Positions 37,400 to 49,409 of a stretch of DNA of 64,000 nt are shown here, piece by piece. Numbering within the stretch: the stretch's first letter is position 1; each line of letters begins with the position of its first letter. A program made the translations under genes and the position numbers. Under the pieces are notes generated by a model, which did no database searches, was not told where the DNA came from, and worked only from the letters and a program-made list of their open reading frames with translations. Origin of the DNA: Epichloe hybrida (taxonomy: Eukaryota; Ascomycota; Sordariomycetes; Hypocreales; Clavicipitaceae); contig JAFEKR010000009.1 in assembly GCA_019022495.1 (NCBI GenBank), positions 682,001 through 746,000 on the forward strand, read 5' to 3'.

Positions 37400-39300
37400 T
37401 TAGTTTAATAGATGCTTCTAGTCTTATAGGGACATAGATAAGTGACGTTTTTAAGGGGCGCCCTTGCCGCTTGCTAGCAATAACCTATGCTAGTCTATCC
37501 CTATTAGTAATAGCTAGTCTAATAGGAAAATTAAAACAATTAAGCACTAACTAATGTATACGCTAGGTACTAATAGTATTACTATAGCTAGCTTATTGCT
37601 TGTTAACTAAAGTATAAAAAGTATTAAATAACCTTACTAATATAACTCTTCTGAGATTATCTAGATTATTAGGTTCTTTAGGAATATAGTTAAGTTAAGA
37701 TTTTTTAAAACCCTAGATATTAGCAGTATTATTGCAGCGTTATTATAACTAACTATTAGTTACATTAAGTAATGTTTTCGTAGAGCCTATAGTATTAATA
37801 ATATTACTATAGTGTTCCTATCTCTTAGTATCTATAAATTTAGATAAAAAGGCAGGAAGTTATATAGTCACTACTTCCTCTTTCCTTGCCTTACTTATAA
37901 AATCTAGTCTTCTTAAAAGTGAGTTAGTAGGATTTAATTTCCCTATATAATATATAATCTTAAAGTTAAAAGAATAAAGCTTATTAAGCGTAATTACTTA
38001 CTTACTAGTAAGCTTAGGCTTTGTAGTAAGGTACTTATAGTTTAAATAATCTATAATAACTTTAATTATATAAGCTAAATAAGCAAGATAGTGTCTCTAT
38101 ATGCGAAAAGCCTCTTAGATAGCTAATAATTCGCTATTAGGTATTAAATATTATAATTTAGTATTAGTTATCTTTCTTAACATAAACGTAACTAGGTGCT
38201 AGTGACCTAGCACTAATATTATAAGTATAGCCCTAATTACATGTCTAGATGTATTTATCTCTACTCTAAGATACATAAGTAGGTTAAAATGCACTAAAAT
38301 TAGCGCTTCCTAAAATCTTTATTAAAGCTCTCTAAACACTACTATCTCGCGGGGTTCTAGTTTAAATATTGCTAGTTAATTCCCTCTAAGGCAATCTATT
38401 AATAGAATAATAACTTTACTATACTATTTAATAAACAGCAGTAAAATCTAGTAAAACCAAGAAATGACTAAATATTAAAAACGCTACATAGTATTAGCTA
38501 GGTTGTAATTGCTTTAACTCTTACTAGGTCTATTATAATACCTTTCTCTAATATCTTAAAGCCTAAAAATTTAACTTCCTTAACTAAAAATTAACACTTC
38601 TTAAGGTTAATAAAAAGACCTGCCTCTCTAAACCTACGTAGAACTTGTTTAATATACTTTATATAATCCTTAACCCTGCTGCTATATATTAGCATATTAT
38701 CTAGATAAATAATATAAGTCTTATTAATAAGTCCTTTAAGAGCATTGTTAATATACTCCTAAAAAGTCACTAGTATGTTAACTAGTCTAAATAGCATTAC
38801 TAGATATTTAAAGTGGCTATATTAACAACGGAACGCTATTTTTCACTTATTGCCTAAGCAAATACGTAGCTAGTAGTACGTATCTTTTAAATCTAGGACT
38901 ATGAAAATAACTGCGCTTGCTAATTAATTAAGAATTTTAGCAATAAGGGGCAAAGGGGCCTTATTCTTAATTATAATCTTATTTAGGCCCCTATAATTCA
39001 CATAAAGCCTTAATTTCCCTCCTTTCTTTAGAACAAATAAAATTAGGGCTCTAGCTAGGCTAACTAATCTTCTAATTTACCCTTTAAGCTACGCACTTAT
39101 AAGGTACTCTCTAAGAACCTCTAGCTCCCTTTTAGCTAAATTATATATAGGCCCCTAAGGTAGTGTTTTCCCTTCTTCTAATTTAATTACATAAGTGTAA
39201 CCTCCTAGTTTAGGAAGCTTACTTACTAACTCTTTAGAAAAAACATCTATAAACTCCCTATATTTTTCTAGGATTATTAGTGTAGGGCGCTTAGTGCTCT
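37400..39300 (-). pseudogene. Gypsy-2 A reverse transcriptase/RNase H, decayed
   Basis: The minus-strand frame reads EYINNALKGLINKTYIIYLDNMLIYSSRVKDYIKYIKQVLRRFREAGLF with YLDN at 38696-38707 (YLDD expected). It continues with INLKKC-FLVKEVKFLGFKI, the standard Ty3/Gypsy RT palm-to-connection text. This stretch has few stops. RNase H follows towards 37400. Confidence 0.85.
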
Positions 39301-39999
39301 TATCCTAATTTAATGTAGCTTCTTCACTGCTTATGTCTTCTAAAATTAGCATAACTATAATACCTTTGCTTTTTTGCTATAAATAAGCGTACTTAAGGAT
39401 TCACATAGCTACTTTACTATTTATTTATATGTCTATTACTACTAGGTCCTTTAATTAGCCTTTTCCTTTTCCTTTTTGATTTTTATTTTCTAGAATACTT
39501 AGCCTAATCTTTATTACTCCTAATAATAAAGTAACTACTACTATTTTTTTCTCTTTACATACTTGCCACTTACTATAAGTAAAGGAGAGACATTCTGTTA
39601 TTACTAGATATCTCTAGTATTTGTGCTCCTAACACATAATTATAGGTAAATACTCTTTAATCTAGTCTATACCTAGAATTATCCCTTTACTTATATTAGC
39701 AATAAAGTAGCTAACTTAGCAAACCTTTGCAAATCCTATACTGTCTTTTATCTTAACTAATTTTTTTAGAATTCCTTAATATAAAATTACTTTTTTACTT
39801 ACACTCTTTAATATCCTATCTAATTAGATTACACTCTCCTAATCCTTTTTTAATAATAATTTTAGATAAATTATTAAAGACTATACGCCTATATTAAATA
39901 GCGCTTACATAGCTAACTACTAGTTATCTTATTATAGAGATACTTAAATTCTTATTCTATTATCTATAGGGTATTTTACAGCAAGATTACATTCCTAGG

Positions 40000-41200
40000 T
40001 CTATGCTAATTAAACTAGTATTATATTAGGAGACATAGCTTTATTACTGCTTTCCCTATGTTTCTTAGTTATATGTTTAGTACTTTTATAGGTAAAATAA
40101 TCTAGTGCCTAATAAGTTAGTATAGTATGCCTAGGCTTTTTATATTTATAGCACACTAGGGATAATCTTTTCCCTTAGTCTTTGCTTTATTACTACGCCT
40201 TATTTATAGGTAATATAAAATAAAAGTATTACCTCTTTCTTTTAGAGTCCTAACCTTTTTTATTATTTTAGCCTAAACCCATTATAACCTTCGCTTTCTT
40301 ACCCTAGCCTTGTAGTTAGCTCTAGGTTATTAGGATCTCTTAACTAATTATCTGCTTCCTTATAGCGTTATTTAAGCTATTTAGAAAAATTATAATTCTT
40401 AGATATATAGGGATTTCTTTAGGTAACTTAGCTTTTACCTTATCCTAGGCTTATATAAAGGATTAAAATAATTAGCTATTCTTTTGCCTAAGATTTAGTA
40501 GTAACCTTATTACTTCTAAGTATCTTATACTTATATCTATTATTCTAGTTTTTAACTATTCTAGGAAATCTACCTAGGTAATTAATAAATAATCTACGTG
40601 CCTATTCACAGCTATATAACACATTCACTATTACTTTGCATTACTAGCTAGGCAGCTGCCTGCATATGCTACCTTAGTTATGTTATCCTTAAAGGTATAG
40701 TAGTTTAATTTAAATAGTATATCTAAGTCTACTAAGAAATTCTACAGGCTTTCATACGTTTCCCCTTTATATGTAGGCATTTTTATTTACATTTTAATAA
40801 GACTACCTTGCTATATAATTACTACTATGTCACTATAGACTATAGGTAAAATCATAGCTAATGTTTAAGGGGTAATTATAGGTCTAGATTAAGGGGTAAT
40901 TATAGGTCTAGTTTAAGGTCTAGCTAATCCTAGATTTGCCTTAAGCTCTCTAATTTATGCCTCTATTTATAAGACCTCTTATCTCCTCTAAAGGTAATAT
41001 AGCTTAGATTATATAACCTTATAGCGTTACTATAATACCCTTTTTTCTTTAGTTATATTATTTATACCTTTACCTAAATTAGGATTAAGTAGCGTTTATT
41101 ATACCCTATTATCTATAGTTCTAGATTATAGGGGTTCCTTATCTTCCTAATTATCTATAGCTTTATTATTATAAGGTACTAGCGTGTTTCTAGTAAATCT
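40000..41200 (-). pseudogene. Gypsy-2 A gag, decayed
   Basis: The minus strand near 40100-40160 reads CYKYKKPRHTILTY, a CCHC zinc knuckle (C-x2-C-x4-H-x4-C) in which two Cys codons have become Tyr. The rest is gag by position, and no start could be fixed. Bases 40860-40925 contain a short direct duplication (GGGGTAATTATAGGTCTAG twice). Confidence 0.6.
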
Positions 41201-41258
41201 TTAGAGTATTAGCTATATAATAATCTAGCTAATAGTTTATATCCTTAAAAAGGTTAAG

Positions 41259-41267
41259 AGAGATTAA
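41259..41267 (-). promoter_or_regulatory. Gypsy-2 A candidate primer site, self-complementary
   Basis: On the minus strand, two bases after the 5' LTR, TTAATCTCT is the complement of AGAGATTAA inside the LTR (plus-strand 41369-41377). This 9-bp match is weaker than the 12 and 14 bp of the other two elements, and RIP may have eroded a longer one. Confidence 0.4.
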
Positions 41268-41269
41268 TT

Positions 41270-41539
41270 TATTATAGCTTATACTAAAAGGTTAAGAATA
41301 AAGTAATAGCTAAGACTATTATAGTTACTACTAGATAGATACTAGCTAGGGGCGGGTGCGTGAAGGTTTTAATCTCTAACCTAGCACTAATAATATACGT
41401 AGTCTTTAATAAGTACCCTGCTTCATAAGCACGTGGCTATCTTGTAGCTAGCTAGCCTCTTTATTATCCGCATAGCCTAAAGGTTCTCTGAAGACCCGCT
41501 TTGATAAACATCCTATCTTTGACCTCTGCGCTCCTGACA
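41270..41539 (-). repeat. Gypsy-2 copy A, 5' LTR
   Basis: 270 bp. The plus-strand left 70 bases (41270-41340) are heavily converted to T/A, whereas 41341-41539 keeps GGGGCGGGTGCGTGAAGG, GAAGACCCGC and CTCCTGACA. The abrupt change of RIP load within one LTR is notable. Confidence 0.92.
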
Positions 41540-41544
41540 ATTAC

Positions 41545-43811
41545 CTCTCTTTCTCTTTCTAATATTTAGTAGTAGTATAGTTTAATAACTAGTAATTACT
41601 CTTACTATAAATAAAGTATTACTTAAGTTATCTAAAGTTACTATAATAACCTTCTTTTCCTTAGTCTCTTTAATTCTATTAGCTATATTAGTAGTCTATA
41701 AACATTACCTTTAATAAGTCTTTATCCTAATACTAGTAGTATTAGTTACTTCTTATATTACTCTTTATAATTATAATTAATTTATAGAGGTTACTAGTAA
41801 GGTTCTTAAAGCCTAGTGTATATATATACTTTACTACCTAATATTTAAGGATACTAAAGACTATATTTAAGATTTACTTATAAAGCTTTATATTTACTAT
41901 ATTAAAGAGGTATAGCTCTTTATAAACTCTCTTTAAGGTAGTTAATAGAATCTTAAGGCACTTAAGCTTACTCTTATTAAGGTTTTATATAATAATATTT
42001 TTAAGGGTTATATTACTTTACTTATAGTAATAAAACTATTAATTACTTTCTATTTTAAATTATTAATAGATATTTATAATTATCTTTTTATAAAAGAGGT
42101 TTTTACTAGTAAGGTAATTAAGAAAGTACTATTTAGTATTTCCTATTAATATAATAAGAAATACTTTACTAAAATATAACTTAAGGAGGTTAATCTAGTT
42201 ATACTTACTCTTAAAGAGTGTAAGTTTTAGTAAGAGAAAGTTATATAACTTCTTACTATAGTAGTTATTATCCTTATATATTTTTATAAGCTTAGATATT
42301 TTCTTTATAATTTATTTATTTAAAGAAAAGAAATAAGGAAGGAAAGTAAGCTATTAAGGGTTAAACTCCTAATATAATTAAGATTATTATAAGGGTTTTT
42401 ATAGAGAATATAAAGATTATTTCTTTTAAGGGTAAGGAATATTAAGGAAGGTCTTTAAGGTAATATCTTATAAGGGTTATATATAAGGTAATTTAGGAGA
42501 TTATAACTTATTTCCTAACTATAGAGTTATTATTATCTCTTAAAGTATATATTTAAGGGCTATTAAAATAGGAAGGCTTACTCCTTAGCTAATATAAATA
42601 TTATTATCTTATAGGGAGTTTTATAGCTCTCTTATAAGCTTATTAAAAGCTCTCTTAAATATATCTTTTATTTAACCTTTAAAATCTTCTTTAAAGTTCT
42701 CCTAAAGGTTTTTTCCTTACTAATTTTAATACTTACTAGTATAAATAAACCTTATAATCTAATTATTAAGTTTAGGCTATATAGTAGTTTTTAGGTTTAG
42801 TTAAGTAAGCTTTTCCTAGTCTCTTATAAGTGTAAATAAATATAGCTATAGTTACCTTAGTAAACTATTTTTTTTTAGTCTTTTAAAAGCTATTTCTAAA
42901 GGCTTTTAGGATATCTTATTATTAAGGAAAGTAAGGTAAGGAGTTTATCTTATTAGTAGTCTAATATTTAATTTTATCCCTTTCTTAAGAAAGGTTTAGT
43001 TTTCTTAATTAATTTAAATAAAGTAAATAGTAATATAATAATAGCGTAATTTCTACGCTTATTAAGAGGGATAGACTAGGTAAATCTAAAAAACAGGTAA
43101 AATAGGAAAAATAGGAAAAACAGGGTAAATAGGATAAACAGGATAAACAAGGTAAACAAGGCGGAATAAATAGGATAAATAAAATAGGATAAATAGGATA
43201 AATAGGATAAATAGGATTAATAGGATTAATAGGATAAACAAAGGGAAATAATAAAAAATAATAGAAAAAGTATAAAAGAAAGAAAAATAGTAAAAAGAGA
43301 GAAAAGTAAGCTATAAAGATAGCGTAAAAGCAAAAGTAACTTAATATTTAGAACACTAAGGTATAAAAAGCTATAAAGAGAGAAAAGGGGTTATAAAGAG
43401 AGAAAAGGGGTTATAAAGAGAGTGTAAAAGGAGGTTATATAGGTTAGCTAGCTTAGCTAAGGGTTATTTTTAACGTTAGGTTTAAATAAAATGCCTTATA
43501 GCAATAGATTTAGTTATTTAGTTAGTTTTCTTATAATAGATAATAAGATTAATAATTAACTAAATATCCTAGATAAATATAATAAGGTTATATCCTATAA
43601 GCCTAAGGGTTAATAGATTAATCCCTTAGAAGTCTAATAAGCCTATAACTAGGATTCTAGTCTATCTTCCTTTAGCACACTCTATAGTTATACCTCTTTA
43701 CTTAAATAGCCTATCTAGGTTAGCTTAAGAGGTAAGGGGCTACGTTATTTATAGAAATATCTCTTCTTATAATACCTAACTTATTTATAGTTATAGTTAA
43801 CTACTAATTAG
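41545..43811 (-). pseudogene. Copia-1 B gag and leader region, decayed
   Basis: Homologous to 1264-3550 of copy A (reverse complement) and to 59200-61383 of copy C. It includes an AGGATAAATA short tandem repeat at 43090-43230. Frames are riddled with stops; the gag assignment is by position only. Confidence 0.55.
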
Positions 43812-44100
43812 TATTAGTTACACTAAGGAATATTACACTAGTATAAAGAGGTTAAATTTAATAAAGTTTATAATAATAGCTAATAACTAAGAGAGAAAAG
43901 AAAAGGGAGAAGGAGAGAAATCTAGCTAGAAGAGAAGGTAAGTAAAAAAGGGGGAAAAGTAAGGCTATAGTGTAGTACTACTAGTAATAGAGTAAGGTAG
44001 CTTATAATATATCTAATTATATTGCGTGCATCCCTTTAGTGGCTTTACTCTTTAGCTATAGTTAAACTATCTATTATCTAAAGGTCTAAAGGAAGCTATA
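43812..44100 (-). repeat. Copia-1 copy B, 5' LTR
   Basis: 289 bp direct repeat of 29265-29553, followed by the TSD ATAAT (44101-44105). Minus-strand start TATAGCTTCC (RIP form of TGTGGCTTCC). Confidence 0.92.
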
Positions 44101-45039
44101 ATAATAGTAATAATAGTAATAATAGTAATTAAGGTTATTAAAGTTATTAAATCTCTTATAATAAGTATAGTATATTATTTAAAAGTTAGTCTTACTATTA
44201 TTTTTAAAAATAAGTTAAACTTATTTCTATAGCTTATTTCAGCTATATAGGGTAACTAAAATATACTATTAAGAATCTATTAAAATATTATAAATATTAT
44301 AAATATTTTCTATTATATTCTTTGTTTATATATTATTATAATAAGATATATAAAGTTACTATATATAACTTCTTAAAGCTTTAGAATTATAAAGCTTAAA
44401 GTAATATTTAATTAGTTTAAATAGTAAATAAATAGTTTAAGCTTTTTTTAAGTTCTTATTTTATTAATAATAATATTTAAGTACTAAGTATATAGTCTAT
44501 TAACTTATAGATATTTATTTAGATATTTAATTCAATTTAATTATATTAGTTTAGGGTATTTTTTAATTAAATTAATTAAATTAATAAAAGAAATATAAAA
44601 TAATTTCTAATAATAGTAAATAAAATAATTAGAAGGTTTTTCTTAAAGTTATATTAGTAAAATAAAGTAATAAGTATAATAGTATTATTAAAAAGTTATA
44701 ATATTATATATAACACTAGTTATAGTAAAATGTTTAAAATAATATAATATTATAAATTATATAACTAATTAGATAAAATAGCTAATAATAAAAGGTTTCT
44801 ATTAACTAATTCTCTTTTAATCCTAATAATAACCTTAGCTAATAAAAAGTCCCACTTTTTTTTTATACCTAATAATACATTTGTATTGTTTGTAGTTAGT
44901 GTAGTTACTACACTAACTACACTACAAAATAATTTGTATTTAATATAATATAATACAATAAATACAATTTTTTTCAAATATAATATAAATACAATTTTTT
45001 CCGAAAAAATACAATAAATACAATACAAACAATACTCTG
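44101..45039 (+). mobile_element. MITE-1 copy 3, right arm
   Basis: This resumes the AATAATAGT tract broken by Copia-1 B and continues as in 1-748 and 21190-22186, ending CAATACTCTG at 45030-45039. The subterminal part mixes both motif types: CTACACTAAC in the middle and AATACAATA at the end. An 87-codon minus-strand frame (44765-45028) is low-complexity shadow, not a gene. Confidence 0.82.
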
Positions 45040-45040
45040 A

Positions 45041-47985
45041 TTAGAGGTCTAAATTAGAATAAATATTATCTTGAGAGGAAGATATAGACTCTTTAGAATC
45101 AGAGCTATAATAGTTATAAAGCTCTGAATATTGCTTAGTAGTAATATTACCTCCCTTTTCCCAATTCTTTAATAGAATTAATTCCTTAATAGTAGAATGC
45201 TTTAAGGAAGTTTGTCTTTTTGTAATAATATTTCCTCTAGTATTAAAAGTGCTTTTAATAGCACTAGAAGTAGCAGGAATAGCTAGGTATTTCCTAGCAA
45301 TAATACTTAAAATATGGAAAGATTTAGTATTATCTTCCCACTATTTAAATATATCCTCCTATGATAATATTAGTATATTAATAAGGTTATTAAAGTGAGA
45401 AAGTATACTTACCTTATCTTCTTAAATATCTAGCTTAGTATAAGTAGAAATTTCATTCTTTCTATTCTTTTAAATAGACTTTTCCCTCTTATTAGAAAAT
45501 AAACCTTTATAAAGGTTAGTTTTAGGCTTAGGCCTAGGATTTTTGAAAGTCCTAGGTTAACTAGGCCCTAAAAGATTAACTATAAATTAGGTATTTACTT
45601 GTTAATCTTGCTTGCTAATATTACTATTAGCTTAGTTTTCTTTATAAAGGGGTAAAATCCTAAAAATATTATATATTAGTAAGTTAAAACTATAAGTAAG
45701 AAAGGATTATTAATATTATATAATACTTATAAATTATAATCCTTTTCAAGGTTTTTTATTAACCTTTCTAAGGTTTAATCTTCTAACTTTAGCTTATCCT
45801 TTATAGTTTAAAAGTTAAGCTAAGGGTCTAATAACATAGTATATAGATAAGGCTAATATAAGAAGTAATTATTTCCTATATCTTTAGGAAAATAATTAGC
45901 TAGCTTATTTAAGCTAATATCTATAGATGCTATAAAAGCCTTGCCTTCAGGGCTATAAGCTTCCTATTATATATTAGTATATATAGAATAAAATATAAGG
46001 AAGAAATATAAATACCTAGCGAATATAAGCCTTTTAATCCTCTTTTATATTATTAAGATATTTATATATACTAATAATAAAAAGTAAAACTAAACCTAGA
46101 GTATTATACTTCTAGCTTTAAAGTATAATAGTAGGTTTATAAAAGACCTCTAATATACTACTTAAGGTAGCTAAATTCACTTATTCTTATGTAGTTAGAA
46201 TAGTATCCTTAAGAGCTATAATATTAGACTCCTTATTAAGAAGAATAATAGCTTCTTTAAGCTCTAAAGCAGTATTAATTATCTTATAGGTTAAATTCCA
46301 CCTAGTTTCATTGGCTAAAGATAAAATTAGTATTATATATACTATATAAGATAATAGAAAATAGAAAATAACTTACCTAAAGGAATTCTTGTAATATTAC
46401 AATTCTTAGCAATATAGCCTTTATTTTTTGCCTTATGTAAAGAATTTAACTAAATCTTATATAATCCTTAGTTATTCTTAATAATAATAGTAACCCTTTT
46501 AAGTTTACTAAGGATTCCTATAGAAATTAGTAATAATACTTATAATAACTATAATAAATTACTTACTATTTGCTAAGGACTTAAATTCCTTATAATCTTG
46601 TCTCTCTTTAATAGAAAAGATATCTTCCGTAGAATAATGCAAAAATTCGCTATTTTTAAACGCTTCTAAATCCGCTTTAGAAGACGTTAATTTAATAAAA
46701 CTTGTTATAATATCCTTTATAATAATGTTAAAAATATGTGCAACACATTGGATATTATAGGGTTCTTCTATAATAATACTTTTATAGTTCTTATTAATAT
46801 AAGAAGACATAAAAGTATTATTATTAGACCTATTATCTCTAGTAAAACTAGTATTATTCTATTAGTAAAAGGTTATATAATATATTAAAAGACTAAAGAT
46901 AATAGCTAATATACCTTAAGATTATCTTTAGCTTAAGCTAATATTCTTAAATCATTTTATTAAAGGATTTATAAATATAGGCTCTAGTGTAAGAATTTAA
47001 TAGATATTTAAATCCTATAATATAAGATAATTAGTATAATAATTATAACTTACCTTATATTTATAATAGAATAATAGGATTTACTTACCTAAAAGCTTAT
47101 ATTTAAGTTAAAAGTTTAGGTCTAGCTAACTAGCTAGAACACCTAAATAGGACTTAGAATTAATTAAAGTCTAGATATCTAACTAAATAGATATAGATCC
47201 TTAATTTTAAAGATTATATTAAATCTTCTAGATAATTTGCTACTTAAAAATATTATATATAGTATAAATTCTATATATAATACTTCTATAATTTAGTAAA
47301 GAAGCTAAATTATTATTCCTAAGTTTAAGTTAGCTTATATATATAAAAAATAGTATAAAAAAGAATACATTACTTACCTAGAATAATAATTTAGTAATTC
47401 TTTAAAGGAATTACTATTAATAATAGCAAAAGCAATATTATTTTCTAGTATAAATCTTATAACTAGATTAATTGCCTTTTCTAATAAAAATTCCTCTAAG
47501 GAAATTATAGAATTTTAAGCCCTTTAAGTAGGAAAAAAGGATATTAAAGATAATTAGCCTAGGGATTATAGCTAGATTTTAGGCACTATTATAATATTAG
47601 TAATAAGATTATTATAAGATAATATAAATAACTTACTTATTATCTTACTAGGTTGTTTTTCTTCTAATTTAGAAGTAGCAATATCCTTATGCTTTAGCTT
47701 ATAATAGGATATTCCATTAGAAGCTTAAAATCTCTTAGCCTTACTTTTAAAGGTAAAAGTATAATTAGGCTATGAATAAAAACATATAATTACCCTTTCT
47801 TTATTTAAATTAATTTCAGATAACTAAAAATTAAATAAATTATAGGTAAATATATATGATTTTAAAGAGAATTTGTAACTAGCCTAATTTTCTAGGTCTT
47901 TTTCATGTAAACCTAGAAGATTACTAGGTTAGCTAGACCTAATAGGCTAAGAAGATTTATTAGAAGGATAAAAAGAGGAATCCAT
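45041..47985 (-). pseudogene. hAT transposase, multi-exon, partly decayed
   Basis: Minus-strand gene. It starts at ATG 47985 (MDSSFYPSNKSS) and ends at TAA 45041-45043. The C-terminal 100 codons (about 45041-45340) are open and read SIIARKYLAIPATSSAIKSTFN, then LILLKNWEKG, the hAT dimerisation domain (IAR-YLAIPATSA-SER-FS ... L-LK-W). An internal exon (46567-46810) contains NIQCVAHIFNIIIKDI, matching the C-AH-LNL-VKD motif of the hAT catalytic core. GTAAGT donors on the minus strand near 47636, 47377, 47088, 47053, 46566, 46376 and 45412 suggest several introns. Some stops remain (for example in the first 35 codons), so it is probably inactive. The left TIR expected beyond 45041 is missing. 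Confidence 0.82.
46561..46810 (-). pseudogene. hAT transposase internal exon (best-preserved piece)
   Basis: An uninterrupted stretch of 82 codons from ATG 46810 that ends at a GTAAGT splice donor (plus-strand ACTTAC 46561-46566); the apparent stop lies just past it, in the intron. A plausible acceptor (TTTCTATAG) follows near 46522. The stretch keeps Cys and His (CVAHIFN) that would be early RIP victims, so this element was hit less than its neighbours. The ATG may be internal to a longer coding region. Confidence 0.65.
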
Positions 47986-49005
47986 GTTAAATAAGAGGTG
48001 TTTTTGCTGAATTTTGCTGAATTTTGCTAAATTTGTTTTTTTCTTTTTTCCTTTTAATTTGTTTTTTGTTTTTATTTTGTGCGATTTTCTATGATTTTTA
48101 GGGTTTTTTTTTTTTTTAGGGTTTTTAGGGGTTTTTTTTTAGCTTTAAAGAGATTTAAAAGAAACTTTTAGAGAATTAATAAAAAGAGATAAAAGTGAAG
48201 ATAATAGTATAGCTTTTTTTTAGTGATTTAGGATTTTCTACGATTTTTTATGATTTATTTAAGGAAAAGAAAAAGAAAAGAAAAAGAAAAGAAAAGAAAA
48301 GAGAGTGAAGCAGGGTAATAGTACTATAGAATTACGTGGAAGAATTACCCCACTTAAATAACTAATCTATTTGATTCGCTAGAACTTGCTTATATAATAT
48401 AATTAACCTATGAGAACCCACAAGGACTCACTTTTTTTCAGATCTTAGATTCTATACTTAAAGTTAAGAATATTATATATATAAATATATGTAATATTAT
48501 TTTTTTTAATACTAATTTCTTTTATAAAAACTTATATTAATTTAATAAAAAATTTAATTTAAATATTTCTAAGCTTCTTCTAGTAATAATATTATATATA
48601 TTAGTGTTTTTATTAAGTTAACTTTATTTATAATTAAATTAGAAATTTTTATAATTAAACTTCTCTTTTATAAAGCTTTTTATAGTTTTTTAACTTGTCT
48701 TTTTACTTAAAAAACCTATAAAGTTAAAATAATTCTTAATAACTCTTGAAAAATACTTAGAGAGCAAAAAGGAGATATTATTAGAAAAGGGAAAATTTCC
48801 TTATATTAATAACAGGTTAAAGTTTTAATGTATTTTTTTTAGAATTTATATCTTATTTATTTAGAATATTAAAAATATTCTTTAGGGTAAATATTATACT
48901 TTAAGCTAAAAAAAACATACTAAAATGTATAATAAATTATGTAAAATAGGTATAAAAAGAAAAAACCTTTAAAATATAGGAAATAAATCATAGTATAAGT
49001 TAAAC
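47986..49005 (-). other. hAT element 5' noncoding region
   Basis: Upstream of the transposase ATG. It holds poly-T/G tracts (48028-48140), AAAGAAAAG purine runs (48260-48300) and a more complex 48300-48460 segment that may contain the promoter. A 45-base segment (48931-48978) resembles 49641-49690 on the other side of the TRIM. No open frame was found. Confidence 0.5.
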
Positions 49006-49127
49006 TGTCAGGTGCGCGCGCGTGCGCGTGGTTTGATAATCAATTGTAAGGTGACATGCGAGCGAGAGCTAGCATTAGTGAATCTTTTGGTTCAATGGCT
49101 TACCTGCATACCTTCAGGTTCTAACAT

Positions 49128-49141
49128 TAATGCTAGCTCTC
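49128..49141 (+). promoter_or_regulatory. TRIM primer-binding site, self-complementary
   Basis: TAATGCTAGCTCTC starts one base after the left LTR and is a perfect 14-base complement of GAGAGCTAGCATTA in the LTR. The AT-rich GATAATCAATT lies about 25 bases upstream of that LTR motif, so a transcript starting there would carry the primer at its 5' end. Confidence 0.6.
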
Positions 49142-49370
49142 ACGGGTCTTCTAGTGTGCTAGTCCTAGGTTTAATTCCCGTAGCTAGATTAACCTAGCAG
49201 GCTAGGTGCTTACATTAGGCTCACAAGGCAGGTACGGGCGCACACCTACATAAGGTCACGTGCACTAAGTGATATATAGGCCTAGCTACTATGCGTACTA
49301 GGCCTTAGGGGTTCACAATTAGTTAATTATCTTAGAGGCCACGGATAACCAGGCCTAATCCAAGCTAAGG

Positions 49371-49409
49371 TTGCGTTGCGTTGCGTTGCGTTACGTTACG
49401 TTGCGTTAC
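49371..49409 (+). repeat. TTGCG pentamer microsatellite in TRIM
   Basis: Seven or eight tandem TTGCG/TTACG units. The TTACG variants are the G-to-A product expected of RIP on TTGCG. Confidence 0.85.

Larger units (their letters stand above)
33657..41539 (-). mobile_element. Gypsy-2 copy A, full-length Gypsy (Ty3) retrotransposon
   Basis: A complete 7.9-kb minus-strand Gypsy element: 270-bp LTRs at 41270-41539 (5') and 33657-33926 (3'), TSD ATTAC at 33652-33656 and 41540-41544. The empty site CTTATTACCTCTC is preserved in Copia-1 C near 59190. Gag lies about 40000-41200, RT and RNase H about 37400-39300, integrase about 35400-37000. It is the youngest large insertion in the nest and keeps more CpA/CpG sites than its hosts, yet every long frame is still interrupted. 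Confidence 0.93.
29265..44100 (-). mobile_element. Copia-1 copy B, full-length Ty1/Copia element interrupted by Gypsy-2
   Basis: The minus-strand element has its 5' LTR at 43812-44100, gag region about 41545-43500, then (after the Gypsy-2 insertion 33657-41539) protease/integrase about 32060-33651, RT and RNase H about 29600-32060, and 3' LTR 29265-29553. Net length is about 6.95 kb and the TSD is ATAAT. It is inserted in the AATAATAGT tract of MITE-1 copy 3. Copia order (integrase before RT) is visible. All frames are broken. A 66-codon plus-strand frame at 30142-30342 is an antisense shadow of pol. Confidence 0.92.

Noticed and set aside
44765..45028. 87-codon minus-strand frame
   Set aside because: Built from MITE subterminal repeats (Tyr/Ile/Leu-rich), not homologous to anything I recognise.
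49012..49197. 61-codon frame starting in the TRIM LTR
   Set aside because: Runs across the LTR and primer-site region of a gene-free miniature element; chance frame in a G+C-rich segment.
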